64,000 bases of DNA from Mauremys mutica (taxonomy: Eukaryota; Chordata; Testudines; Geoemydidae), in the NCBI RefSeq assembly GCF_020497125.1, contig NC_059077.1:26797340-26861339 (forward strand), written 5' to 3'. A program made the position numbers and the translations under genes. Below the pieces are notes generated by a model. That model was not told where the DNA came from. It saw only the letters and a program-made list of their open reading frames with translations, and searched no databases. This document shows, one piece after another, positions 44,496 through 56,062 of this stretch (the stretch's first letter is position 1; the number at the start of each line of letters is the position of its first letter).

Positions 44496-45100
44496 TACTC
44501 CCATTTCTCCTCTCACACCAGTAAATGGGGTTACATTGTAAAGCCAGCGTGAGAGGGGAATCAAGCCCAGTGATCTTTATTTGCCCTCCTTCCTGCTCTT
44601 GCCTACAGATGAGTGCCTCAAAATCAATGGAATCAAGGGCAGCTCGTAGATCTAACTAAATCCCATGGACATCTGACCATCATCTGATAGCAGCAGCAGG
44701 TCATTAACCAGCACAGTTTTTGTGTCATAGCCAGGTCTGTACTCAGCCTGACTCAGAACAAAGCAGTGTGTCATCTGACTGTCTAAGTTGTTATATTGAT
44801 ATTCACATCCCTGTAGGGTGTGAAGCAAATAAGTGCTCTCACCACCACCTTCTCTATGCATAGTCACTGTTGGAATATAGCTGAATTCATGAATGAATTA
44901 ATGGCATAGCAACTATCGGCAGTTGCCACAGTATGGAGGATGGCAGTAGAGGTGAACCTGTGGTTACTCATTGGGCAGGAGACCTTGTGACGTGGGTAGG
45001 GAATTGGCTTCAGAAAGCTAACATGGGGAGAAGTATACAAAATGCTCAGTTTATAATGTTAATGGATATCATGAGAGACGCTTGGTCAGAACAAAGCGAC
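44496..45100. other. Non-coding stretch, nothing recognised
   Basis: No recognisable gene or repeat. Confidence 0.5.
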
Positions 45101-45103
45101 AAA

Positions 45104-45292
45104 GAATCCTGTGGCACCTTATAGACTAACAGACGTATTGGAGCATAAGCTTTCGTGGGTGAATACTCACGTTGTCAGATGCACGTAGTGGAAATTTCCA
45201 GAGGCAGGTATAAATATGCAGGCAAGAATCAGTCTAGAGATAATGAGGTTAGTTCAATCAGGGAGGATGAGGCTCTCTTCTAGCAGTTGAGG
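45104..45292 (-). mobile_element. Penelope-like element 3' portion
   Basis: On the minus strand the element runs from about 45292 ('cctcaactgctagaagagag', 'aacctcattatctctagact', 'tgcctgcatatttatacctg') through the hammerhead-like segment (45143-45182) to the shared end 'ggtgccacaggattctttg' at 45104. The last about 80 bp match both arms of the palindrome at 30606-30788 and the copy at 61213-61294. It is the longest of the three Penelope-like copies in this window. No reverse transcriptase or GIY-YIG endonuclease part is included. Confidence 0.7.
45143..45182 (-). ncRNA. Hammerhead-ribozyme-like motif (G8 lost)
   Basis: Minus strand: GCAT, core CTGACAA, stem II region 'gtgagt…acccac' (one mismatch), GAAA, AGCT, then T/ATGC. 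Here U4 is intact but the core's G8, which takes part in catalysis, is A, and stem II is weakened, so it should be inactive. Confidence 0.55.
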
Positions 45293-45512
45293 ACTATAAT
45301 GGGAAGTCTGGAACACTAATTGGAATAGGTGTAGTATGCCCGTCCGAGAGAAGTTGCAGGCTGTTGTACTACACAGGGACAGTGGGACACATGGAGCATC
45401 GACACATTCCATCTTGATGCCTGGCCCTATCAGGAAATGTGTCGCCATATGTCCTATGTTTTTCCAGGGATACTTGGGCAGGAGGATCCCAAAAGAAAAG
45501 AAAGGGGTGGAG
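45293..45512 (+). mobile_element. Probable internal retroviral-like remnant with polypurine tract
   Basis: The 22 bp just before the LTR at 45513 (45491-45512) are A/G only except one T, ending 'aaggggtggag': the position and content of a polypurine tract used to prime plus-strand DNA next to a 3' LTR. Upstream sequence to about 45293 has no frame I can assign to gag, pol or env. If correct, this is the 3' edge of a truncated endogenous retrovirus. Confidence 0.55.
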
Positions 45513-46295
45513 TGTTAGAATATAGATATTCAGGCCTGCCTGTAAAGGCCTATACTTTAAGAACGTAGGTATATTTTTATCATGTAGCTAGTTATAGAGG
45601 TATAAAACAAAGAATCAAAATCACAGTCCGCCTGTGTATGGGCCTTCTCTCACTAGGATAGTCTGAGGCCTTGTTCTTAGGCTGAGGCCTTTGGCTAAGC
45701 AGCAGGGGCAGCCATAAGCTGGGAAGTGTACGGTCACATCCTCACATTCCAAACCAGTCACATTGAAATAAGGTGGTATTGGGCTGTTAGGAAGATGATC
45801 CTGTCCTGATAATGCCCATCACCAAATAAAGAAACAGATCTTAAGATGGCTAAAGAAAGCCATCCTGTCTGGCAAGAAATCACTTATCAATGGTTGTGGT
45901 TGTGAAACCCGCATTTCTGTATTGTTTTATCTTTATGGGCCCCACTTTTCTATTGTTAATCTGTCTGGTTCTCTAATTGTTTCTGTCCCCTGTATATTTA
46001 ATTTTGTTAGGTGTTAGTTAATTAGGGTAATGGGATAATTGGATAGAGAATTGTTATATTAGGATTGGTTAGTTAAATTTCAGTAAAATGATTGGTTAAG
46101 GTATAGCTGAGAATATTACTATATAAACTGGGGTCAAACAGGAAGTGTGGGGGGGGGATTGGAATCATGCTTGCTGGAAATTAACCACAATAAACATTGC
46201 ATTGTCTGCACTTTGGACTTCTGGTCTTTTCCTGCTTGCTGTCTGCGTGGTAAGAACCAGGGAAGTGGGAGGGTTGAGGGAAAGAACCTCTAACA
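45513..46295 (+). mobile_element. LTR (family D), 783 bp, probable 3' LTR
   Basis: Starts TGTTAGAATATAGATATTCA and ends 'gaacctctaaca'; the 7-bp ends TGTTAGA/TCTAACA are perfect inverted repeats with TG…CA. A TATA-like box 'ctatataaac' (about 46119) and a poly(A) signal 'caataaacat' (about 46188) are well placed for U3 and R. The 5 bp on the two sides (TGGAG, GTCTC) do not match, as expected for a 3' LTR whose 5' partner has been lost. A polypurine tract precedes it. Confidence 0.85.
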
Positions 46296-46414
46296 GTCTC
46301 TTCCAAGAATGGAAGAATAGATACTAGGTAAGAGTTGCCAGATAATCAGTCAAATGATGACTTGTTCGAGCAAAGTCTGCACAACCACTTCTAGAAGAGA
46401 GGCCAGCAACCTGC

Positions 46415-46490
46415 CCTCCCTACAGGGGGTTGGACTAGATGACCTCCTGAGGTCCCTTCCAACCCTGATATTCTATGATTCTACGACATT
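46415..46490 (+). mobile_element. CR1/Cry-SINE 3' tail
   Basis: Plus strand: 'gggggttggactagatgacc', 'tcctgaggtcccttccaacc', 'ctgatattctatgattcta'. This tail is common to CR1 and the Cry-type SINE; the preserved part is too short to tell which. The 169-codon frame starting at 46354 runs through it and is not a gene. Confidence 0.75.
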
Positions 46491-48714
46491 AACAGTTTCC
46501 ACCATACTGATTCAAACGATAGGCTGGAGACGAGATGGCTACTGGCAGCTCCTCAACCTCAGTAGCCTAAACTTCCAGTCACTTTTATCCACTCCAGATC
46601 TCAACCTCCATCTGTGGAAGCAGATAGCTCTATTTGAATCCACTCAGCTTCATCCACAAAGTCACCAGAAATGTCCTCACAATGGGAGAAACTCAAATCA
46701 ACCACCAGATGAAGAGGCTTGGATAAATCAAGCCGCGGTCCCAGAAGAGAGGTTACCCATCAGCAAAGGCTTCCTCTTGCTCCAGAAACTAGTCTCTCTG
46801 GGATTTCCCAGCACTTTGTCTTTTTATTTTCCGTGGTGTGGGCAAAAGGGCTTCTGGCTCTGAGACCTTTGGGCTTCATTGATTTTTCTGAGTGCACTTA
46901 TTTATCGGTATATTAAAAAACCACAACAAAGGAGTCCATATTTTCCTGACATTTATGTACTTACTAATTTATACAATTATGACTATTTCGGATGGATTGC
47001 CTGCCAACAGCACTTAGCACTGTACCACTATAAAAATAAAGAATCCTCTGCCTCTGAAAGCTTACAATGAGGGAAATGGTGAGAAAGACAATTCTAGGAA
47101 GCCAAGAGCATGTTTAGTGTTTATTGTTGTTAACTAACTCATTTCTGTGGTGATTTTAAGGGAAGAGGGGACTTTGTTTGAAGGTTAGTGTTTAGGGCTA
47201 CCCTATTTTACATCTATGTGTTTGGATTCCCTTCAAGACTTTCCACTCTCTTCCAGACTTTGTCACTCGGGTATCTTAATTTGGGATTCAGCAACACTAC
47301 GCTGAGTTGATCAGATTCAAACACAGGTTGGATGGATGCAGGATACGTCACAACTCCAAAATTACACAGAAACCCTCTTCCTTTATAAACATTTACACAG
47401 TTCATTACATTTACTATACATTGCATTGCACATTTTTGGATTGGATTGGCTACTTTGGAGGAACCAATCCCTGTGCAGCATGCTCTGTCTATGCGTTATC
47501 CACACTCAATCTACTCTTTACATCATCTCTACATTTCTAACTTGTCCACTGTTACCTTGTTCATGATAAATGGTTCCCTAGATGTTTTCCCTCTTATCTT
47601 AGCTGACCCAGACATTCTGTCTTTTTAGTCTATTGACCCATTTACTTATCTGAGATAGCACTGATGATAAGGGAGATAAATAAATCAGATCTTCCAAATA
47701 AAAAGGCCTCCCCCATGTATTTAATTACTCGTCAGGCCAGGTCTACCTACATTCCACTGCCTTTGCTTCTCCTTTTTGTATTAACATTTGTTTGATTTAC
47801 ATTGTATTTTTTGTCTTTCTGTTTTTTTTCCCAAAGTTTATTACCCAGCGACACATGCCCAAACCACAGTACTTAGAGTAATTTGAACCATCATTAAAAT
47901 TAGGCTTAATGTATGAACCAAAAAGTGCACGCTCACCTCCTCTGGTACACACCACCATGGTGTCTCCAGTGCCTGTACTGTACTGTCACCAATTTCCTGT
48001 TGTTCAAGTATTCGTTAGAGCAATTGGTCCCCTTTGCTCATTTGAATTATTAATTTCATGTAGTGCCTAATGTCCAGGACCTTATAGCCTTGCAAACTTC
48101 AAATTTTCATCCTTAACATTCTTAATTCCCTTTTCCAGTAGGGTGGTCCAGATAAGTGTTCTGTTTAACAATCCCCTGCTTTATTTCTTCTATATCCTGT
48201 ATTAGAGGTTATGCACAATGGAATACATATTACTAATAGTTAATGCCTCTTCTGCAAGGATAAAGTACTAATCCTCTCCTTTTTTAATGGTTTGATTAAT
48301 TTATTAGCAGGGATCCTAGTTTTTCATGATTAAAAAAAGAACAGTTGCCTGAAAAAAACCCATAAAAATCTGTGTTTTTCTGCAATTAAAATGAAAGCCT
48401 GAACTTTAGTTTCCCTAGCCACGATATACATAGGTATCGGTTGAACAGAATGTTTTATTGATATATTTACAATTTTAAATCAAGTTCAAAGCCTATCAAT
48501 GCCATCAATCATTGTAATACAATAAAATTAATAGAATTGCAATTTGTATTTCTTATATATACCAAATACTTCTATGTCTGTATTCTATATTTTCAGAAAA
48601 TTGTTTTTAATACACAAAAAACAAAGTGAAAATTGCTTTTATATAAACATTACTCACTTTGAGTTAGTCCTGGAGGCTGAAGTAAAATTTGAGATGCATT
48701 AAAACAGAACCCCT
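46491..48714. other. Non-coding stretch, nothing recognised
   Basis: AT-rich. 46985-47060 resembles a worn L2/MIR tail ('cagcacttagcactgtacca'). No gene found; frames at 47214-47628 overlap in several phases. Confidence 0.45.
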
Positions 48715-49670
48715 TGTGACAGGGTCCCCTGAGTACAACCTAGTCTGTGGGACCACTGAGCCCCCCTCAAACCCACCAACCTAGGTTGCCTCTAACACTC
48801 TGATGCAAAGCTACAAGCCTCTACTAGGCACTGCACTTACATAAACATCCACAAGCAGGGTCACACCCAACTGTGTTACACGAATTACCTCCGAGCCACA
48901 CATGAACCAACAATAGGGAGACTCCAGCCAATTTCCCCAGCCTTGCACTCTAGAACTGTACCGTCTTGTACATGTCAGAAGCCTGGCCAGTGTAAATTCA
49001 TTATCCAACTCACCCCTCCCTCAGTGTGGAGTGGACACACACTAGCCTTTGTAAACTGAGCTGAGATTTCCCAAGCACTTCAACCAAAACTCACTGTTAT
49101 AGGTAAAATATAAAACAGATTTATTAACTACAGAAAGATAGATTTTAAGTGATTATAAGTGGCAAGCATAGAGATCAGAGCTGATTACTTAAGAAATAAA
49201 AAATGTGCAGTCTAAGTTCTACAAAGTAATCAGGATTTGAATGAAACACTGTCTCACCTTGACATATGGTACAAGTAGATTACAGGTCCTCAATACACAG
49301 ACTGGGACTCTTTCCCAGCCTGGGACCATCCTTCCCCAGTTCAAAGCCTTTGTCCTCCAGACATTCCTCCAGATGTTGAGTTGGGGAGGGGGGAGGAGAG
49401 AGACCAAGTGATTATGTCACTATCTCTTTTTTTATATATATAGTTTCTTGCAGCTAGCTAGAAAGATCCTTGCTGTGATGTGGGCATTAGAAAGCCCCCA
49501 TTGGTCAAGCAATCTCCATTGCATATGTGCTCTCTCTGAGAAGTCTCTGGGATGGCATTTCTGGCTGGTCCTTTATGGCAATTGAAAGGTTGGCTGTGGG
49601 CATCTCCCAACCTCACAACATATTTCAGTAACACATATAGCAATACTTCATAACTTCACATACAGTGATA
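48715..49670. repeat. Probable dispersed repeat, LTR-element-like
   Basis: The block from 'tgtgacagggtcccctgag' to about 49670 contains 'cagatttattaactacagaa', 'agatagattttaagtgatta', a phrase I recognise as widely repeated in turtle genomes. No second terminus or TSD could be matched, so class and right border are uncertain. Confidence 0.4.
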
Positions 49671-50597
49671 GCACATACAATCCAACTGGATATTAATGTT
49701 CAACCGATCAGACTTTTTAAACAATACCTCACAAGGCAGACTTTATGTAGGCACCCTTTACTAGAGGGGCCTCTGAACTTTATTGGGAGTGTTCCAGGGG
49801 AAAAGCCTGTGTGCTGTAATCTAGCCTCAGAGACTACAACTCCCATGATGCCTTGGGGAAAGAGGAGGAGACTTCCTTGTGCAGGGAGCGCGGGTGGTGG
49901 ACATCATTTGGGGAAAAGGTGTGAGATTGCTGCTGTGGAGCTCTGTCTATACCAGGAGTTGCTGCTAAGAGCCTCAGAGGCTGTTGGTGACTTCACTGGA
50001 GTCAGAGCAGAGACTGTTCCTATGCCTAGAGCTGACTGAGCTGGGCCTGCAGTGAAGGACACTGAATAACCCCCACTCTGGTTTGGGAAATTACTTGCAA
50101 GGGAAGAGGCACAGCAGAAAGACTGAGTCTGAGGAGAGGCAGAGTGATCTTCCCACCGAACCTGGACCCAGAACTGCTGACCTTTGGTGGCTCCAGCTCC
50201 AATCGTCAGAGGGGTTGTGCAGCTTGTTCCCTTGGCTGGATTGAGGCACAGAACCAAAGAGTGCTGTCTCCAGCTGCAGATCTTCCAGCGTGCCCACACA
50301 AGCAAGTGCCTAGGACTCTGAAATCCAGAGGAGTGTGCACTCCGGGGTGGGGTGAATGGTGGCAGTGTAAATGCCAGTTACATATGTTTCATTTTTTTAC
50401 TGTATACTATATTTGTTAATTGATTTTATTCAACTGCCCCCTGTGGATTTAAATTAGTAGTGACATATAATCTTACACTATTATATCCTGATTTTTTAAG
50501 TTGTTAAGTAAAGGTGTGTTGGCTCTAATTTAAGTATATTGGATGTATAATATTTATAGTTGGTATTTTTTAGTTACATGTATGCTACAGATTATAT
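49671..50597. other. GC-richer stretch with a ZNF143/THAP11-like motif
   Basis: 49790-50360 is less AT-rich than its surroundings and may belong to an unassigned repeat. It holds the motif listed separately. Frames on both strands (49665-50039 plus, 49904-50305 minus) overlap and lack domains. Confidence 0.45.
49833..49852 (+). promoter_or_regulatory. ZNF143/THAP11-type site
   Basis: The 20-mer actacaactcccatgatgcc fits the vertebrate 'ACTACAANTCCCAGNATGC' element bound by ZNF143 and THAP11/HCF-1 at one mismatch in its conserved positions. No CpG-rich promoter or first exon is visible around it, so it may belong to a repeat. Confidence 0.5.
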
Positions 50598-50622
50598 TAT
50601 TATTATTATTTATTATTAGAAT
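50598..50622. repeat. (TTA)n tract
   Basis: Short ATT/TTA repeat with one interruption. Confidence 0.8.
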
Positions 50623-50943
50623 AGCTTTATTCCTGATGGTTCCCAAGGCACACCATTGAGTGGGTACCGGGGCCAGCCAGGTGGAGGCACCGCCAATTTA
50701 AAATTCCTTTAGCAGCTTATTGGTGTGTGTTTAGCTATGTACATTTAAAGTGCATTCAAAAATCAACCACAAGAGCAGGAGGTTATGCGCATTGAATAAG
50801 TGACACTGGTACTCTGAGTAAAATTTAATTAATAGTTAATATATGTTTTTATTTTTTTACAAAATGTAAAAATGAAAGATTCTCTGTAAAAATGTAAATT
50901 CTGTGTTTTTCTGGGGCAAATGGATTTCTAGAATCCCTGTTTA

Positions 50944-51267
50944 TTAGTTAGCAGGGGTTGCAAACCTTTCAGAAGTGGTGTGCCGAGTCTTCATTTATTC
51001 ACTCTAATTTAAGGTTTCATGTGCCAATAATACATTTTAATGTTTTTAGAAGGTCTCCTTCTATAAGTCTATAATATATAACTAAACTATTGTTGTATGT
51101 AAAGTAAATAAGGTTTTAAAATGTTTAGGAAACTTCATTTAAAATTACATTAAAATGCAGAGCCTCCCAGACCGGTGGCCAGGACCCAGGCAGTGTGAGT
51201 GCCACTGAAAATCAGCTCGTGTGCCACCTTTGGCACACATGCCATAGGTTGCCTACCCCTTAGTTAG
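50944..51267 (+). mobile_element. Non-autonomous hAT element, copy 2, 8-bp TSD TTAGTTAG
   Basis: The element is 50952-51259 (308 bp), from CAGGGGTTGCAAACCTTTCA to 'ataggttgcctacccc'. TTAGTTAG flanks it exactly (50944-50951, 51260-51267); the expected final TG has been lost. Full-length relative, opposite orientation, of 22589-22899. Confidence 0.92.
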
Positions 51268-51924
51268 AGAGTTAACTTGAAGGTTTAAGTTTTTCATGTT
51301 TGCAGAATTTTATGGGGAGACCCCAACTTCTGTGCTATCCAGTATGTTTTCCATAGTATCCCTTCTGGCTCTATGTATTTGGAATATGCCTTCCACTGGA
51401 TCCTGCCTTACTTTTGTGGTGGTTTAGGACTGGGGAATTAGTGACTGGATTTTTTCTGTGCCTTGGGACCATTTACACACACTCCGCCTCAGGACAACAA
51501 TGTTGAAAGCCTCCATCGCTTTATGGCTGCAAATTTGCAAGATAAAAAGGGAATAAACCATTTTGGGTTTTGTTTTTTTTAATTTACCTTTGTGAGCTTT
51601 CAGTTGGCTTGCATGAACCCAGTTCTGCCCTTTACTTTCCAAGTCCATCAAATACAGAAGAGGCCAAGTAGATCTAACACTAAGTTGACCTATGTATTTC
51701 TCAGGTACCAGATACTGCCTTTGGGGTGGTGGGTCCTCTCTTTCAAGTAAAATGTGGGTGTTCATCTAACTACATTCCAGTTTAGACTTGGCCCATACCT
51801 CTGCAAAAGGTCTCCACTACTTGGGGTACCCATGCAGGTGTGTCCTGTTCATATTGTACAGCTATTTCCTGCGCATTTCTAATTGATAGCTGCAGCCTGG
51901 GGCATGACACCTCCATCCTCGTTC
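51268..51924. other. Non-coding stretch, nothing recognised
   Basis: No gene. The 113-codon minus frame (51424-51765) has no recognisable features. Confidence 0.45.
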
Positions 51925-52442
51925 CCCTAAGGCAGTGGTTCTCAAACATATTTGATCAGCCTCCACCTTCTTTGTGTCTATAGTCATTTAACCTCCCCCA
52001 AGTACATATACCCTCACCCAGCTCTGAAGGCAGAGAAGAGAGCAGCGGTTGCTGGCTGGGCGCCCAGCTCTGAAGGCAGCACCGTGACAGCATCAGCACA
52101 GAAGTAAAGGTGTCACTATCACTTTTCACAGCCGACTGAGTGCCCCGTTGTCACCCTTACTTCTGCACTGCTGCCGCCACCCTAGCGCTGACAGACAGAG
52201 CCCTGCTGCCTCCAGGTGAAAGATTGGGTCTGGGGGAGAGCCTGAGCCCTAGTGGCTGGCTCTGGCTGTCCCCTCTATCCCCACCTCCTGGGTGTGCACA
52301 GCCCTTCTGCACGAGCCCCCGGTGGCTGGGGCTGATAGCCAGAGCTCTTAAAAAAATAGCACACAGCTCGCACCTCCCTTGACACACTCCCATGCCTCCC
52401 TTGGGAGGCCCGCCTCATAGTTTGAGAACCACTGGCCTAAGG
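51925..52442. mobile_element. Non-autonomous hAT element, 502 bp, 7/8-bp TSD
   Basis: The element is 51933-52434. It begins CAGTGGTTCTCAAACATATT and ends 'catagtttgagaaccactg', giving 15-bp inverted ends of the classic CAGTGGTTCTCAAAC type. Flanks are CCCTAAGG (51925-51932) and GCCTAAGG (52435-52442), one base apart. The interior at 52066-52110 carries the same 'cccagctctgaaggcagcac' / 'agcacagaagtaa' module as the element at 12819-13562. Confidence 0.88.
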
Positions 52443-53856
52443 CATTATGTTAGCCAAACTCTCCTCAGGATACACTTTTAAGGACATAATATTTATACAA
52501 ACAGAACCCCTCCCACACACAACCCAACTCTCCAGGCACAAGCCTGAGAAAAAGAGATTGGCCTTGCAAGGTGACCTAAGAGTCAACAAACTATGACTCT
52601 GTCAGACCAGCTGGGGAGGTAAATTCTAGGTTGAAGCGGAGCCTACTGACAACCTCTTGCTCCCCAGCTGCAAATTATCTACTTTGGGGTCTGCCCCCTA
52701 GAGTGCCTCACCTGACCTCAGCTGTCGTCATGTCTAAGAGAAAGAGCCATGCCCCAGATAATTTAGGGATTTATAGATCAAAGTCATCATTTCAGTGGCA
52801 TCCTGGGGTAATTACATTTTCTGCAGCTAGTTCCACCTGCTACCTGCCATATTTTCCAGCTCATTTACTGTACCTGTGAGTCATGGAAAGCCTGAAGCAC
52901 ATGTTAAAACATTTACACTCAAGCAGCATCCATCTCAAGCAATGCATCTGCACCAGTATATTGTTAGCTGCCAGTCAGGGATAAAAACTGGGCTGAGGAG
53001 GAAACACAGGAGAGATCATGATATCAGCGAGCAGAAACACCTGTCCCTATTTCATCTCAGGCCAAAGAGAGTGTGTGGTTTTAAAGAATGCCATATTGAT
53101 TCAGAAGGGGTTTTGGGAAGTAGAATAATACAAGCTGAAATACTGACTCATTAATGAAGAATTTATTGCAATCAGTACCAGTGGAATTGTGGCTATTACC
53201 CAACAGCTGGTATATACGAATGAAGCAGTCTTATGTTTGTTTCAGAAACATAATGGATTGCAACACGACATTTTGTTGACCTAGGGTTGGGTTTGCAGGA
53301 GAATCAGTGAGATTGATCCTAAAGGCCACTACAATTATGGAACAATGTTTCATAGAGAGAATTAGTACTGTAGTGCATGTGTCTAATTCAAGTTATATAA
53401 TCTGCCACAGGGTCACACAGTTGCCAAAAAAATGGTAACAGAAATATCTGGGGCTTGATTTCTGTACTCTGCTCTGCTGCTTTGCACAGCTCTGAAGATA
53501 CAAAGTGAATGAACTCTGGCCCTATCTCCCCTGCTGGGGACTCTCCGGTATGGGGTATTCCCCTGTGGGCAAAGCGCTGGCACAGCTGGCTCCTATGGCA
53601 GGCATCATTGTGGCCTTTGGCATATAGGGGCACAGAGCAGTAGTGGCCAAAGTGGACTGCACGCTGCCTGTCCTCAGCTGGCAGACAGTCCCTTGGGGAC
53701 AATTGACGTACATTGGTGGTGAAGCTGGCACTGTCATTGTACTTGCTCTGTGAGTAAATAGCAGATTTCAGTGTTTCCTGCTTCAGCTAGGGAGGAGCAG
53801 ATACAAGCAGTAGGATCAAAACCAAATGTAATAGCATTCTGTGAAGTCAGCAATGA
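52443..53856. other. Non-coding stretch, nothing recognised
   Basis: No gene or repeat could be bounded. The minus frame at 53388-53702 (104 codons) overlaps another minus frame and has no domain. Confidence 0.45.
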
Positions 53857-53992
53857 CATGTGCCCAGGGCTGGCTCTGGCTTTTTTGCCGCCCCAAGCAA
53901 AAAAAACCTGCGGGGGCGGCCGAAGCAGCGAATGCCGCCCCTTGGAATCTGCCGCCCCAAGGCTGGTGCCTGGAGCCGGCCCTGCGTGTGCC
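53857..53992. mobile_element. Short hAT-type MITE, 120 bp, 7/8-bp TSD
   Basis: The element is 53865-53984, with ends CAGGGCTGGCTCTGG and, inverted, CAGGGCCGGCTCCAGG. Flanks CATGTGCC and CGTGTGCC differ at one base. Rich in 'gccgcccc'. Related in ends and composition to 55720-56054. Confidence 0.82.
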
Positions 53993-54045
53993 TATATCCT
54001 AGCTCTGTGTATTTCTCTTAAACTAATAACCAGGATATATTTCGT

Positions 54046-54203
<158 letters not shown>

Positions 54204-55711
54204 ACGATTATTTCTGCCTCTGATGGGCCAGGGTACATGAGGAAGACCATGCATGCCCTGGAATGCTTTTCAGCAAGTTCTATCCTGGGTGGCCCACTGA
54301 GTGGTCTGTTTGGAGGTTATGTGGGGATAAAGGTGGGAGCCAGAACTGAAGCAGGAGAACCTGTGTCCTGCATTTGGTATATCTGGAGAGTGTCCTGCCA
54401 GAATTTTGTCCATTGTGTGCAGTATCAGTGATAATTTCTCTGCCAGATATAATTCCAAGAGACAAAAGCTGCTGGTTGGGTTTTTATTTTAGGTTAGATG
54501 TGTTTGTTCAAAAGAGTTTGACACTCTGGCAAACAGCTGAGCTCATTTTAACACTAGTTTTTAAGGCTAGGGTTCAGTGGTGAGTGAAATGGTAGTTAAC
54601 AAAATATTTGTTGTGGGGTGTGTGTGTCAGTGTGTGTGTATTTAATATACACTTAGATAAGATTTCATTCTTTTGCTATTAGCAATACAACTACACCACA
54701 GAAAAAATAGATAGATTTAAATTGTGATAAGCAGCTTCCGCAGTCTATTCTTGAAAATATGAACTTATGAAAATGCACCAGTTGAAACCAGAAGTCAGAA
54801 TCCAGCAGTACACATTACTTACCTCCTCCCACATTATTTTTAAAAAAGAAAATCTTCAGCTATATTCTGGAGATTAAGGCGTCAAGTGGAATATTCCACT
54901 AGTCAGATCTTCTGATATAGGTTTCTCTGGTACTTTTCCATCCAGCCGGAGAGGTGCTGACAACATTTTTGCTAGGGACTGCTATGAAAATTTCCTCCGT
55001 TTAGTCTCAGAAGGACCCCATGGGCTATCTCCATAGAGAAGAGACAATGAGAGACAGAGGAATCTATTAATATATTTCCCCATTTAAACAAAAATGTTCT
55101 CTTCTAATAATAACTAGAGAAAGGAGGCAGCATCACATGGCACATGCTTATAGCAAACTCCTTTTTGTAGAAATGTTTAGCGTGTACATTTGCTAGAAAG
55201 ATGTATTTCATATATACATAATATAGCAGGAGAATCAACTTCTGTGCCAGCCCTAAGACTGATAATTCCCCTGTTATAGGTGAATCTTCAGCTGCTTCAT
55301 TAAGGCTGCTTTAATCCCCTTTGTCCCATTCACTTTATGTTTAGTTCACCATGCGACCTGGGAAAGATGACTGAATAGTTCATTGATTCATAGTTGTTAA
55401 TGATTAATGAGTATGGAGCCTTTCAACACTTAAGTCACTAGATCAGATTGGTAGTGACCTACAGTTGACACGACAGGTGGCATGTGTGAGATATTCTGAT
55501 GCTCTCAGCTCATTTCCTAGGGAAGCCCCTGGAAAGACTCCTGCTGAGTTCAATGGATGTTGAATCAGGACTCTAATCAATAAATGTTCACTGCACAAAA
55601 AGCACCATCACAGGTGACATTAATTATCATCTCTTTCAATAGAGAGGTCAAGGGTGGAGTGTAAAGTTCACCCTTGTACTAGTCCTTTGCACATTGGCCA
55701 TATGCTAGCCC
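54204..55711. other. Non-coding stretch, nothing recognised
   Basis: No gene or repeat supported. A short TG run lies at 54615-54640. Confidence 0.5.
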
Positions 55712-56062
55712 CTTGCAGACAGGGGCGGCTCCAGGCCCCAGCACGCCAAGCGCGTGCTTGGGGCGGCATGCCGCGGGGGGTGCTTTGCCGGTTGCCGGGA
55801 GGGCGGCAGGCAGGCAGCCTTCGGCGGCATGCCTGCAGAGGGTCCGCTGGTCCTGCGGCTCCGGTGGACCTCCCGCAGGCGTGCCTGAGGAGGGTCCGCT
55901 GGTCCCGTGGCTTCGGTGGAGCCGTGGGACCAGCGGACCCTCCGCAGGCACGCCTGCGGGAGGTCCACCGGAGCCGCGGGACCGGCGACCGGCAGAGCGC
56001 CCCCCGCGGCATGCCGCCGTGCTTGGGGCGGCGAAATGTCTAGAGCCGCCCCTGTTTGCAGA
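55712..56062. mobile_element. CpG-rich hairpin hAT-type MITE, 335 bp, 7/8-bp TSD
   Basis: The element is 55720-56054. Ends CAGGGGCGGCTCCAGG and, inverted, CAGGGGCGGCTCTAG. Flanks CTTGCAGA and TTTGCAGA differ by one base. Much of the interior is self-complementary: 'gggtccgctggtcccgtggc' (about 55893) pairs with 'ccgtgggaccagcggaccc' (about 55922), and 'ctccggtggacctcccgcag' with 'ctgcgggaggtccaccggag'. CpG is abundant, unlike the rest of the window. The long Arg/Pro/Gly-rich frames on both strands are composition artefacts. Confidence 0.88.

Noticed and set aside
46354..46863. 169-codon plus-strand frame
   Set aside because: It crosses the CR1/SINE tail at 46415-46490 and has no recognisable domain. 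Length alone is not convincing in 64 kb.
49665..50305. 124- and 133-codon overlapping frames as a host exon
   Set aside because: They overlap on opposite strands, show no domain, and no acceptor/donor pair with conserved coding phase is apparent.
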